The notes: a model not told the origin generated them from the letters alone. DNA of 64,000 bases from Micropterix aruncella (GCA_944548615.1 OX155967.1:25449898-25513897), one strand, 5' to 3'. Shown: positions 1-8,687, numbered from the stretch's first letter. Translations and numbers: made by a program.

Positions 1-106
1 GGTGCTCAGGGCTATCCCTCGAAGCTCGCAGACTTGTACTGGTAGTCTCACTGAGGAGCTTATGCGGGCACTTGAAATAAGTCAGTTTATATTGGGACGA
101 AATATA

Positions 107-112
107 TTTATT
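107..112 (-). terminator. Poly(A) signal AATAAA of the secreted-protein gene
   Basis: The plus strand reads 'tttatt' at 107-112, so the minus strand has AATAAA about 230 nt after the stop codon at 342. With the TATA box it bounds a ~1.4 kb transcription unit. The signal is repeated in every unit at the same offset. Confidence 0.5.
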
Positions 113-341
113 GAATTTTTAAATATGTACATTAATTGCTCTTCGTTCACCAACGCACTTATTATTAATTATAAAAAGTATATATCACTATAACTATCGT
201 ATTATTACCGCGCGAACGCTCAGTTATAAGCTAGAACGTTTAGACGCGCGTGCCGCAGCTAATGCGTATAGCTGGAGAGAGTGAAAATATGGAAACCGGT
301 TTAGCGCGCAATCGCGCCCACTATATCCGATTTCGCGTAAG

Positions 342-658
342 CTATATCCTGAGCCAAGGCAAAAGGTGTTTCCTGCCTATCTCCTGCGCTATCGGGTCAA
401 CGACATCACCGAACCACTCTCTCCACCGCTCGCGTTCCACGTTGTTCCACCACCTTGCGGCGGCTTCGTCCTCGTACACCCGCTTCAGCCTCTCCTCTTC
501 TTTCCGGTATTCTCGCAAAGCGTCGTCGTCAAACTTGGAAGCTGGATTAGCGCTGTTCTCAATGCGCCAAATCTCCAAGTCTGGATCAGATATTTTTTGA
601 GGGTCCTCAACCTCTTCAACAGGTCCCTCAGGTTGCCCAGGGTCTGATCTCCCTGGGT
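342..658 (-). CDS. Probable C-terminal exon of the secreted-protein gene, unit 1
   Basis: This frame lies immediately downstream of the 255-codon frame, on the same strand but in a different phase. It opens with a Pro/Asp/Glu/Gly-rich linker of about 35 residues, then a strongly charged, helix-prone stretch (motif RKEEERLKRVYEDEAA) and a Trp-rich segment, and ends with a stop at 342-344. Joined through the 53-nt GT-AG segment, 715 nt from the first frame plus these 317 nt make 1032 nt, an exact multiple of three, giving a 343-residue protein. An internal ATG (576-578) could alternatively give a free 78-residue protein. Units 2, 4, 6, 10, 12 and 14 have a two-base change altering Glu-Asp to Gly-Asn in the linker. 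No family recognised. Confidence 0.5.
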
Positions 659-711
659 CTAGTGAAAAACCGAGGCAAACTCCACCGGCACCTCGCCAAT
701 GCGTCCTTTAC
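659..711 (-). other. Candidate 53-nt GT-AG intron
   Basis: On the minus strand the segment begins GTAAAG after TCAA and ends with the pyrimidine-rich acceptor TTTTTCACTAG. Removing it splits codon 239 (A|GT becomes A|AC) and places the downstream frame exactly in phase while also removing the first frame's TAG. The length is near the lower limit for insect introns and I see no convincing branch point. The segment recurs without visible change in all fifteen units. A minus-one ribosomal frameshift in the 14-codon overlap, or plain termination at TAG, are alternatives. Confidence 0.4.
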
Positions 712-1426
712 TTGATACCGACCACGTGACCTCGAGAGCAGCCTCACTCCCACCATTGCCTCTCGCTACCTCGTTGGCGTTACCAATAACAACATCGAAG
801 GGACCGTTCAATTCCGGGCACCACATTGTGGGGTCCATTATCATCACGGCACCATTCATGCTACCAAAGCTCTCGCGCGATCTCCATGCGTAGAGGGCTT
901 TGCAACCTTCCTTCCTGAACATCTCAGGCATAAAAACGCCCGCGTCCTTCATTCTGAATACGGTCTTTACTCTTTCACCTCCTTCGGCCACCCAAGCACC
1001 AAGGTACCTATCTTTCCAAACCGGAACGTCTCTAGGTATCGGACCAGCACTGTAAAACAGCACTGGTTTTGTGTAGGATGTTTTCAAATATACGGCCATC
1101 TTCGTGGCGTACCATTCCCTCGGGTCAATGTTTATTGACATACTGCTGTGGAAGTACGGATCGTGTTGTACTCCCATTACCAGTTCATTGTCAAACCCGG
1201 ACATGACGCCAATGCCATAATATTTGTTTTCCGCTGGTTGCCGAGCCAAGATTCGCATCAGGGTAAAACGGGCCATCTCCTCTGAGATGGCCCCAGTCTC
1301 CAGAAGGGAGAATACACAGACTCCGGCCTTGCCGAACTCCTTATGGGCCAAACAGTCACTGTTACCAGTGACAATAACAGCGGCCGCCAGAAGGGCGGCC
1401 ACTCTAATGATTTTAATTAACAACAT
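659..1426 (-). CDS. Unrecognised probably secreted protein, unit 1 copy (255 codons)
   Basis: I do not recognise the family. Residues 1-27 form a typical signal peptide or membrane anchor: lysine at 5, arginine at 8, a hydrophobic Ala/Val/Leu core at 9-19, and a plausible cleavage after Ala27. The mature part is of mixed, globular composition with cysteines at 37, 175 and 203, several Trp/Tyr, and Gly/Asn-rich turns near 215-227. The ATG (1424-1426) is the only sensible start: it opens the signal peptide and lies ~98 nt downstream of a TATA box on the same strand. TAG ends the frame at 659-661, but this codon is also the last three bases of a possible 53-nt intron that would replace residues 239-255 with the downstream frame. 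This copy differs from the others by Met for Thr at residue 166. That the frame is real is supported by promoter, poly(A) signal and composition; cellular role unknown. Confidence 0.7.
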   Translation of the reverse strand: MLLIKIIRVAALLAAAVIVTGNSDCLAHKEFGKAGVCVFSLLETGAISEEMARFTLMRILARQPAENKYYGIGVMSGFDNELVMGVQHDPYFHSSMSINIDPREWYATKMAVYLKTSYTKPVLFYSAGPIPRDVPVWKDRYLGAWVAEGGERVKTVFRMKDAGVFMPEMFRKEGCKALYAWRSRESFGSMNGAVMIMDPTMWCPELNGPFDVVIGNANEVARGNGGSEAALEVTWSVSSKGRIGEVPVEFASVFH

Positions 1427-1523
1427 CTAAATTTTCAATAAAACTTAGTTAATTTAATAGAATATAATTCACAAACAAGCTAAAACAGTAATAGTCACAA
1501 GCTCTAGTTGAATCCACTCCGCA

Positions 1524-1532
1524 CTTTTATAT
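1524..1532 (-). promoter_or_regulatory. TATA box of the secreted-protein gene, unit 1
   Basis: The minus strand reads ATATAAAAG here. Transcription would start about 30 nt downstream (~1500), giving a ~75-nt AT-rich 5' leader before the ATG at 1424-1426. The box is intact in all units, always 98-106 bases upstream of the first coding base. Units 7, 9, 13 and 15 have a G-to-A change (plus strand 'ccgcac' to 'ccacac') just downstream of it. Confidence 0.55.
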
Positions 1533-2000
1533 CTTCCTGTCATCTCCTTGAGCTGGCCGTCGCGACGCCGGCGCAGCTTATCTGATTCGTCGCCGCTTAG
1601 TTACCCCCCTCGCACTGATCAATCAGCGTACATCGCCGACGCGAAATCCTCCCCATCGGAGAGAGAGAGAGAGATGCCGCGCTACGACCCGCAGTCTATC
1701 TCTGTCCGACTTTCCGCCGAGCTATACAATGCTAGACATACGCGCGGGGGATCCGATATAATGCTTTTAAAGACAGGACCGCAGACAGGTCCTTATACCA
1801 CATTCCTCCCTCGATATTGAATTGGCATATGTTAATAATTGTACGTATTTATTATGACCATTATTTTACAAAAACTACACTCGTCATATGTCATATTACC
1901 AACATAAATATTTTGTTACAATAGCCGCCCTGGCAGTATATCCGTAAGATATTGCCTTCTAGCAATAGGCCCACCATGTTGCTTTCTACTCCTCGACGAA
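1533..2000. other. AT-rich spacer with GA microsatellite
   Basis: No convincing gene. It holds a (GA)8 run at ~1660-1675, which is (GA)7 in most short units and in units 7, 9, 13 and 15. An imperfect hairpin with arms AGGACC/GGTCCT lies at ~1775-1794, followed by AT-rich sequence from ~1815. The Penelope-like element landed in this AT-rich part in unit 7. Short plus-strand frames here lack an ATG and are shifted by the GA length change. Confidence 0.6.
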
Positions 2001-2528
2001 GTTGACAGCCATCGACGAGGCAGCCAACCGGCTCGAAACCGCAGCATCACTCACCGTAACCGGCGTGGGAGCCGGGGCAGTAGCTCATACGATGGAGGAG
2101 GCTTCGGAGGTCGCTCCGCTTGCGGTGTCCGTCTTATCATCGTCCGTGAGCTGGTCATTTCTCCTCTTAGTTGTCTGTGGAGGCGACCTCTTCTTCAGCT
2201 TCCTCCTCTTGCCGGTCCTGTCCGCAGCAGAGATATCCGCCCTCGGCGCAATCTCGAGTTGGAGGGTGGATGGGGGGGGTGGGGGCGATTTCCCGCCGCC
2301 CACCACAGCCCCTCTCACCCTCTCAAGCCCAGGGAGGGGCGGGAAGGCCCCAGCCCCTCTCCGGCGACGCCGGAACGGCAACCGCACCCGTGGGACCCGC
2401 CGTCGCTACTCTTCGCCTACCGGAGCAAGAGGGGGCGGGGGCCGGCGGGTCGGGAGGGTGGGCGACCGGGGGATGCGGGGCGACCTCCTGAAGGGATCGC
2501 CGCCACCGCCCGGGTCACTACTCGCCAT
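2000..2528 (-). pseudogene. Possible gag-like ORF1 N-terminus of a non-LTR retrotransposon, broken
   Basis: On the minus strand an ATG at 2526-2528 opens a 40-codon frame with motif DPFRRSPRIPRSP, closed by TAG at 2406-2408. Further on, another phase reads a basic, nuclear-signal-like motif (KRRKLKKRSPP), then acidic Asp/Thr/Ser-rich sequence, down to ~2085, and protein-like composition continues in a third phase to ~2005. Basic-then-acidic, Pro-rich N-termini are common in R1/TRAS-like ORF1 proteins. This is an inference from composition; no zinc knuckle or RT is present. Confidence 0.25.
2177..2270. other. 89-bp segment distinguishing long from short units
   Basis: GTGGA occurs at 2177-2181 and again at 2266-2270. 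Short units have one GTGGA and lack the 89 bp between, as expected for a deletion between short direct repeats. The segment is present in units 1, 3, 5, 7, 10, 11, 13 and 15 and absent from 2, 4, 6, 8, 9, 12 and 14. Confidence 0.85.
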
Positions 2529-2870
2529 CGGGGAAACGCGAGGAAACGCATTGTCACACTGCTCACACGGGAATATTTAACGGAAAAATCCTCCAGATCC
2601 CTCACGGGACCGTCGAGCCCACGGGGCAAGGGCGCGCCCGCGCCCACGTAGACCAGGAGGTTCCCGGCAGCGGCGCGCGACACGGCCGCAGCTAAAAACT
2701 TAGCTCGCGAACGCCCCTTCATACTGCTCACAGCTAACAGCTCACACACCGCAGGCCTGCGCAGGCCCGCTGCGCCCCACAGTGGCGGCCGCTACCCCGG
2801 CGCGGAGCAGGGGCGATCGCCCTCAAGCCCCACCCAGAGTGCCACCCGCGGCACACTCGCCAGCGAGGAT

Positions 2871-3423
2871 GCCACAGAACACTTTCACTGACAGCTGTCA
2901 AAGTTTATCAATCTCGGAAATTCTCTTTTTTCCGGCCCTGTGGAAGAAACTTCGACAGGAAACGAAACGTCAACAGTCCGGTCACAGGAAACAAAGTGAA
3001 AACACCAGAAAAACTGGTAAAAAAGACGGTGAAAACAACTACGAGGCGGAGAAGTGTTGCGAATGCGTGCGTCAGCGACGACTACCCAGCCCGAAGTCTA
3101 TGTGCCGTCCCCCAAACCGCCCCTGCGGGCGCGTCCCCTGCCTGAGGACCTTGGTTAGGCCGTCCCCCACGAGACCACCCCATGACCTATACGTCTACAT
3201 ATCCCCTCACCAGCCACTTAGTCCCCCTGACATACTGTCTGTGTTTGGTAGCCTGTCTTCTTTAATCTTCAATTATTATTATTTGTGTTTCTTTTATTAT
3301 TATTTTGACTTCTATTTTTATTCTGTGTTTGCATGCATTTCAATGTTAAAATTTTTATTTGTAAATTTCGCTTGTATGCAATTGTTCGCTTGTATGCTTG
3401 TTTTTTTTTAAAACTGAATAAAT
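2871..3423 (+). other. Region ending in a T/A-rich tail and plus-strand AATAAA
   Basis: A perfect 12-bp palindrome, TGACAGCTGTCA, lies at 2889-2900. From ~3268 the plus strand becomes T/A-rich with TTATTATTATT blocks and ends in T9 (T8 plus C in units 7 and 15) and AATAAA at 3417-3422, resembling a 3' untranslated region. The long plus-strand frame through here begins at GTG and is broken by a 1-bp indel near 3355 in most L units, so I do not call it a gene. Confidence 0.35.
3417..3422 (+). terminator. Plus-strand AATAAA
   Basis: AATAAA follows a T9 tract and a T/A-rich 3'-UTR-like stretch and directly precedes the hairpin cluster. It is present in every unit except the deleted unit 9. No upstream plus-strand gene is convincingly identified. 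Confidence 0.3.
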
Positions 3424-3466
3424 GGGTTCTCGGGGTGGTACGGGTGGTGGCTACCTTTCTTTATCT

Positions 3467-3589
3467 CCCGCGCGTATACCCTTCTGGTACGCGCGGGGTG
3501 TCGTTGCATGACATCCCGGGCAGATAAGACGACCTCCGTCGTTATAACTGCCCGGGCGGTAGGTGGGTTCTCCACCCTCACCTGCCGCC
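3467..3589. other. Cluster of three strong hairpins
   Basis: Hairpin 1: perfect 10-bp stem CCCGCGCGTA (3467-3476) / TACGCGCGGG (3488-3497), 11-nt loop. Hairpin 2: 3515-3556, outer 9-bp stem CCCGGGCAG/CTGCCCGGG, then two A-A mismatches and an inner ACGAC/GTCGT stem with an added G-U pair around the tetraloop CTCC. Hairpin 3: 11-position stem GGCGGTAGGTG (3555-3565) / CACCTGCCGCC (3579-3589), pairing fully if one G-U is allowed; its left end overlaps hairpin 2 by two bases. The same cluster is at 7615, 11852, 16000, 20237, 24386, 30568, 34718, 42174, 46411, 50560, 54797, 58947 and 63185. Function unknown; a structured RNA or a transposon terminal region is possible. Confidence 0.6.
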
Positions 3590-3966
3590 TTGAAACCACT
3601 AAAGTAGCTGCTCTTAGAACAAATTGAAATCAAAGTGAGCTATGTCACGAATCTTAAGGGCTTGCATATGGCAGCCAGATTTCTGCTACTCGGCCAAATC
3701 GTTTGAAAAATTTGCCAACCCTCACCGCGCGTAATGCTCAAAGGCATTTGCCGAGACATCCCTCTGCTAACTCCCCCTCGCACCCCTACCTACCGCATTG
3801 CGCTGTCGCTCGAGAGTGCGTCTAACGTTCTCTCGGTATACTGTGCTCAAACACTAGTGCTGAACTAAAAAAGCTAGACGGTGAGTGAAAGGTGAGAGCG
3901 GCAGGCGGAGATTGGAGAAAATATGCTAGCCAACGGCTAGTCTAATATAATGAATTAAACATACAA
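3590..3966. other. Spacer without recognised gene
   Basis: I see no coding potential. A short hairpin with arms GCTAGCC/GGCTAG lies at ~3925-3940. Unit 1 is divergent at 3738-3800; units 3, 5, 11 and 13 read 'gctaaacaaag' and the others 'gctaagcaaag' at the matching site. Confidence 0.5.
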
Positions 3967-4173
3967 ATGTATCTTACTTATTCCGACTTTTTATTAAAAA
4001 TCTTTGACGGTCTTGTCTTGGGGACTCTCGGCTTATTAACTCTCGGAGTCCTCTATGGTCGCGATATCGGCTGGACACAAAGCTTTTTTGGAGCGAGCGT
4101 CCCACCCGATACGCTGTTATTGCAGATTATTCTGGGGTCCGGTAGACTAATGTGGACTGTAATTGATGGTTAA
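3967..4173 (+). CDS. Doubtful 68-codon hydrophobic frame
   Basis: It starts with ATG in an A-rich context (acaaATG) and ends with TAA. The product has a Leu/Gly-rich hydrophobic segment at ~8-30 and a second, weaker one at ~48-60, so it would be a small membrane protein if translated. Fourteen copies appear identical (8115, 12352, 16500, 20737, 24886, 31068, 35218, 42674, 46911, 51060, 55297, 59447 and 63685 are the other starts); the unit 9 copy is deleted. Identity among copies reflects homogenisation and is not evidence of selection. No family recognised and no clear promoter or poly(A) signal. Confidence 0.25.
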   Translation: MYLTYSDFLLKIFDGLVLGTLGLLTLGVLYGRDIGWTQSFFGASVPPDTLLLQIILGSGRLMWTVIDG

Positions 4174-4231
4174 ATAATTACCAGACCCCCGTGTCCTTAG
4201 GGATTTCTTGACCTCCGGTCCGTAGGCCAAA

Positions 4232-7200
4232 TTGAGAGCGGTGCTCAGGGCTATCCCTCGAAGCTCGCAGACTTGTACTGGTAGTCTCACTGAGGAGCTT
4301 ATGCGGGCACTTGAAATAAGTCAGTTTATATTGGGACGAAATATATTTATTGAATTTTTAAATATGTACATTAATTGCTCTTCGTTCACCAACGCACTTA
4401 TTATTAATTATAAAAAGTATATATCACTATAACTATCGTATTATTACCGCGCGAACGCTCAGTTATAAGCTAGAACGTTTAGACGCGCGTGCCGCAGCTA
4501 ATGCGTATAGCTGGAGAGAGTGAAAATATGGAAACCGGTTTAGCGCGCAATCGCGCCCACTATATCCGATTTCGCGTAAGCTATATCCTGAGCCAAGGCA
4601 AAAGGTGTTTCCTGCCTATCTCCTGCGCTATCGGGTCAACGACATCACCGAACCACTCTCTCCACCGCTCGCGTTCCACGTTGTTCCACCACCTTGCGGC
4701 GGCTTCGTCCTCGTACACCCGCTTCAGCCTCTCCTCTTCTTTCCGGTATTCTCGCAAAGCGTCGTCGTCAAACTTGGAAGCTGGATTAGCGCTGTTCTCA
4801 ATGCGCCAAATCTCCAAGTCTGGATCAGATATTTTTTGAGGGTTCCCAACCTCTTCAACAGGTCCCTCAGGTTGCCCAGGGTCTGATCTCCCTGGGTCTA
4901 GTGAAAAACCGAGGCAAACTCCACCGGCACCTCGCCAATGCGTCCTTTACTTGATACCGACCACGTGACCTCGAGAGCAGCCTCACTCCCACCATTGCCT
5001 CTCGCTACCTCGTTGGCGTTACCAATAACAACATCGAAGGGACCGTTCAATTCCGGGCACCACATTGTGGGGTCCATTATCATCACGGCACCATTCATGC
5101 TACCAAAGCTCTCGCGCGATCTCCATGCGTAGAGGGCTTTGCAACCTTCCTTCCTGAACATCTCAGGCGTAAAAACGCCCGCGTCCTTCATTCTGAATAC
5201 GGTCTTTACTCTTTCACCTCCTTCGGCCACCCAAGCACCAAGGTACCTATCTTTCCAAACCGGAACGTCTCTAGGTATCGGACCAGCACTGTAAAACAGC
5301 ACTGGTTTTGTGTAGGATGTTTTCAAATATACGGCCATCTTCGTGGCGTACCATTCCCTCGGGTCAATGTTTATTGACATACTGCTGTGGAAGTACGGAT
5401 CGTGTTGTACTCCCATTACCAGTTCATTGTCAAACCCGGACATGACGCCAATGCCATAATATTTGTTTTCCGCTGGTTGCCGAGCCAAGATTCGCATCAG
5501 GGTAAAACGGGCCATCTCCTCTGAGATGGCCCCAGTCTCCAGAAGGGAGAATACACAGACTCCGGCCTTGCCGAACTCCTTATGGGCCAAACAGTCACTG
5601 TTACCAGTGACAATAACAGCGGCCGCCAGAAGGGCGGCCACTCTAATGATTTTAATTAACAACATCTAAATTTTCAATAAAACTTAGTTAATTTAATAGA
5701 ATAAAATTCACAAACAAGCTAAAACAGTAATAGTCACAAGCTCTAGTTGAATCCACTCCGCACTTTTATATCTTCCTGTCATCTCCTTGAGCTGGCCGTC
5801 GCGACGCCGGCGCAGCTTATCTGATTCGTCGCCGCTTAGTTACCCCCCTCGCACTGATCAATCAGCGTACATCGCCGACGCGAAATCCTCCCCATCGGAG
5901 AGAGAGAGAGATGCCGCGCTACGACCCGCAGTCTATCTCTGTCCGACTTTCCGCCGAGCTATACAATGCTAGACATACGCGCGGGGGATCCGATATAATG
6001 CTTTTAAAGACAGGACCGCAGACAGGTCCTTATACCACATTCCTCCCTCGATATTGAATTGGCATATGTTAATAATTGTACGTATTTATTATGACCATTA
6101 TTTTACAAAAACTACACTCGTCATATGTCATATTACCAACATAAATATTTTGTTACAATAGCCGCCCTGGCAGTATATCCGTAAGATATTGCCTTCTAGC
6201 AATAGGCCCACCATGTTGCTTTCTACTCCTCGACGAAGTTGACAGCCATCGACGAGGCAGCCAACCGGCTCGAAACCGCAGCATCACTCACCGTAACCGG
6301 CGTGGGAGCCGGGGCAGTAGCTCATACGATGGAGGAGGCTTCGGAGGTCGCTCCGCTTGCGGTGTCCGTCTTATCATCGTCCGTGAGCTGGTCATTTCTC
6401 CTCTTAGTTGTCTGTGGATGGGGGGGGTGGGGGCGATTTCCCGCCGCCCACCACAGCCCCTCTCACCCTCTCAAGCCCAGGGAGGGGCGGGAAGGCCCCA
6501 GCCCCTCTCCGGCGACGCCGGAACGGCAACCGCACCCGTGGGACCCGCCGTCGCTACTCTTCGCCTACCGGAGCAAGAGGGGGCGGGGGCCGGCGGGTCG
6601 GGAGGGTGGGCGACCGGGGGATGCGGGGCGACCTCCTGAAGGGATCGCCGCCACCGCCCGGGTCACTACTCGCCATCGGGGAAACGCGAGGAAACGCATT
6701 GTCACACTGCTCACACGGGAATATTTAACGGAAAAATCCTCCAGATCCCTCACGGGACCGTCGAGCCCACGGGGCAAGGGCGCGCCCGCGCTTCGTAGAC
6801 CAGGAGGTTCCCGGCAGCGGCGCGCGACACGGCCGCAGCTAAAAACTTAGCTCGCGAACGCCCCTTCATACTGCTCACAGCTAACAGCTCACACACCGCA
6901 GGCCTGCGCAGGCCCGCTGCGCCCCACAGTGGCGGCCGCTACCCCGGCGCGGAGCAGGGGCGATCGCCCTCAAGCCCCACCCAGAGTGCCACCCGCGGCA
7001 CACTCGCCAGCGAGGATGCCACAGAACACTTTCACTGACAGCTGTCAAAGTTTATCAATCTCGGAAATTCTCTTTTTTCCGGCCCTGTGGAAGAAACTTC
7101 GACAGGAAACGAAACGTCAACAGTCCGGTCACAGGAAACAAAGTGAAAACACCAGAAAAACTGGTAAAAAAGACGGTGAAAACAACTACGAGGCGGAGAA

Positions 7201-8379
7201 GTGTTGCGAATGCGTGCGTCAGCGACGACTACCCAGCCCGAAGTCTATGTGCCGTCCCCCAAACCGCCCCTGCGGGCGCGTCCCCTGCCTGAGGACCTTG
7301 GTTAGGCCGTCCCCCACGAGACCACCCCATGACCTATACGTCTACATATCCCCTCACCAGCCACTTAGTCCCCCTGACATACTGTCTGTGTTTGGTAGCC
7401 TGTCTTCTTTAATCTTCAATTATTATTATTTGTGTTTCTTTTATTATTATTTTGACTTCTATTTTTATTCTGTGTTTGCATGCATTTCAATGTTAAAATT
7501 TTTCATTTGTAAATTTCGCTTGTATGCAATTGTTCGCTTGTATGCTTGTTTTTTTTTAAAACTGAATAAATGGGTTCTCGGGGTGGTACGGGTGGTGGCT
7601 ACCTTTCTTTATCTCCCGCGCGTATACCCTTCTGGTACGCGCGGGGTGTCGTTGCATGACATCCCGGGCAGATAAGACGACCTCCGTCGTTATAACTGCC
7701 CGGGCGGTAGGTGGGTTCTCCACCCTCACCTGCCGCCTTGAAACCACTAAAGTAGCTGCTCTTAGAACAAATTGAAATCAAAGTGAGCTATGTCACGAAT
7801 CTTAAGGGCTTGCATATGGCAGCCAGATTTCTGCTACTCGGCCAAATCGTTTGAAAAATTTGCCAACCCTCACCGCGCGTAATGCTAAGCAAAGGCATTT
7901 GCCGAGACATCCCTCTGCTAACTCCCCTCGCACCCTACCTCCGCATTGCGCTGTCGCTCGAGAGTGCGTCTAACGTTCTCTCGGTATACTGTGCTCAAAC
8001 ACTAGTGCTGAACTAAAAAAGCTAGACGGTGAGTGAAAGGTGAGAGTGGCAGGCGGAGATTGGAGAAAATATGCTAGCCAACGGCTAGTCTAATATAATG
8101 AATAAAACATACAAATGTATCTTACTTATTCCGACTTTTTATTAAAAATCTTTGACGGTCTTGTCTTGGGGACTCTCGGCTTATTAACTCTCGGAGTCCT
8201 CTATGGTCGCGATATCGGCTGGACACAAAGCTTTTTTGGAGCGAGCGTCCCACCCGATACGCTGTTATTGCAGATTATTCTGGGGTCCGGTAGACTAATG
8301 TGGACTGTAATTGATGGTTAAATAATTACCAGACCCCCGTGTCCTTAGGGATTTCTTGACCTCCGGTCCGTAGGCCAAA
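4232..8379. repeat. Tandem unit 2, short form S1
   Basis: 4148-bp copy lacking the 89-bp segment (junction 'tgtggatggggggg' at ~6414-6426) and with (GA)7. Components: gene 4898-5665 with downstream exon 4581-4897, hairpin cluster 7615-7737, 68-codon frame 8115-8321. Diagnostic S1 variants are 'gcgcttcg' at ~6788 and 'gagagtggc' at ~8043. Confidence 0.97.
4898..5665 (-). CDS. Secreted-protein gene, unit 2 copy, intact
   Basis: Full 255-codon frame with Thr at residue 166, the majority form. The downstream exon is 4581-4897, with the Gly-Asn linker variant; candidate intron 4898-4950. Confidence 0.68.
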   Translation of the reverse strand: MLLIKIIRVAALLAAAVIVTGNSDCLAHKEFGKAGVCVFSLLETGAISEEMARFTLMRILARQPAENKYYGIGVMSGFDNELVMGVQHDPYFHSSMSINIDPREWYATKMAVYLKTSYTKPVLFYSAGPIPRDVPVWKDRYLGAWVAEGGERVKTVFRMKDAGVFTPEMFRKEGCKALYAWRSRESFGSMNGAVMIMDPTMWCPELNGPFDVVIGNANEVARGNGGSEAALEVTWSVSSKGRIGEVPVEFASVFH

Positions 8380-8687
8380 TTGAGAGCGGTGCTCAGGGCT
8401 ATCCCTCGAAGCTCGCAGACTTGTACTGGTAGTCTCACTGAGGAGCTTATGCGGGCACTTGAAATAAGTCAGTTTATATTGGGACGAAATATATTTATTG
8501 AATTTTTAAATATGTACATTAATTGCTCTTCGTTCACCAACGCACTTATTATTAATTATAAAAAGTATATATCACTATAACTATCGTATTATTACCGCGC
8601 GAACGCTCAGTTATAAGCTAGAACGTTTAGACGCGCGTGCCGCAGCTAATGCGTATAGCTGGAGAGAGTGAAAATATGGAAACCGGT

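Larger units (their letters stand above)
2000..2870. other. GC/CpG-rich block with G-runs
   Basis: The block is very rich in CpG and G-tracts, in contrast to the flanking AT-rich spacers. 2271-2285 is a G-run, and 2431-2480 has at least six runs of three or more G on the plus strand, a G-quadruplex-type pattern. It could be a promoter or 5' region, or decayed transposon sequence. The 89-bp L/S difference (2181-2269) lies in it. Long plus-strand frames here start at non-ATG codons and have low-complexity Gly/Arg/Pro products. Confidence 0.55.
1..4231. repeat. Tandem unit 1, long form (L)
   Basis: First of fifteen head-to-tail units; the window starts 7 bases inside it (position 1 matches 4240 of the next unit). 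It carries the 89-bp L segment (2181-2269), (GA)8 at ~1660-1675, the secreted-protein gene on the minus strand (659-1426 plus 342-658), the hairpin cluster 3467-3589 and the 68-codon frame 3967-4173. Oddity: 3738-3800 has several small indels relative to every other unit (for example 'gctcaaagg' where others read 'gctaagcaaagg' or 'gctaaacaaagg'). Confidence 0.97.

Noticed and set aside
200..208. TATTATTAC, which fits the NANTATTAC origin motif of circular single-strand DNA viruses
   Set aside because: It is not in the loop of a stem (only two flanking pairs) and there is no Rep-like gene in the unit; a chance match in AT-rich DNA.
250..647. Plus-strand frames of 93-131 codons opposite the C-terminal exon
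   Set aside because: Antisense shadows: the minus-strand reading has the more protein-like charged helical composition and lies in line with the promoter and poly(A) signal.
342..661. Stop-codon readthrough of the TAG at 659-661
   Set aside because: The in-frame continuation is open for just over 50 codons but lacks the protein-like features of the other phase, which the candidate intron joins precisely.
1548..1820. 90-codon plus-strand frame over the GA repeat
   Set aside because: No ATG at the start, and the one-repeat GA length difference cuts it to 61 codons in other units.
2002..2580. Plus-strand frames of 106-232 codons in the GC-rich block
   Set aside because: Non-ATG starts, Gly/Arg/Pro-rich products typical of GC-rich non-coding DNA, and frame changes between L and S units.
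6929..7675. Long plus-strand frame (248 codons) through the GC-rich to T/A-rich region, repeated in each unit
   Set aside because: It begins at GTG, not ATG, has low-complexity Pro/Arg then Tyr/Phe composition driven by base content, runs through an AATAAA and the hairpins, and is broken by a 1-bp indel in most L units.
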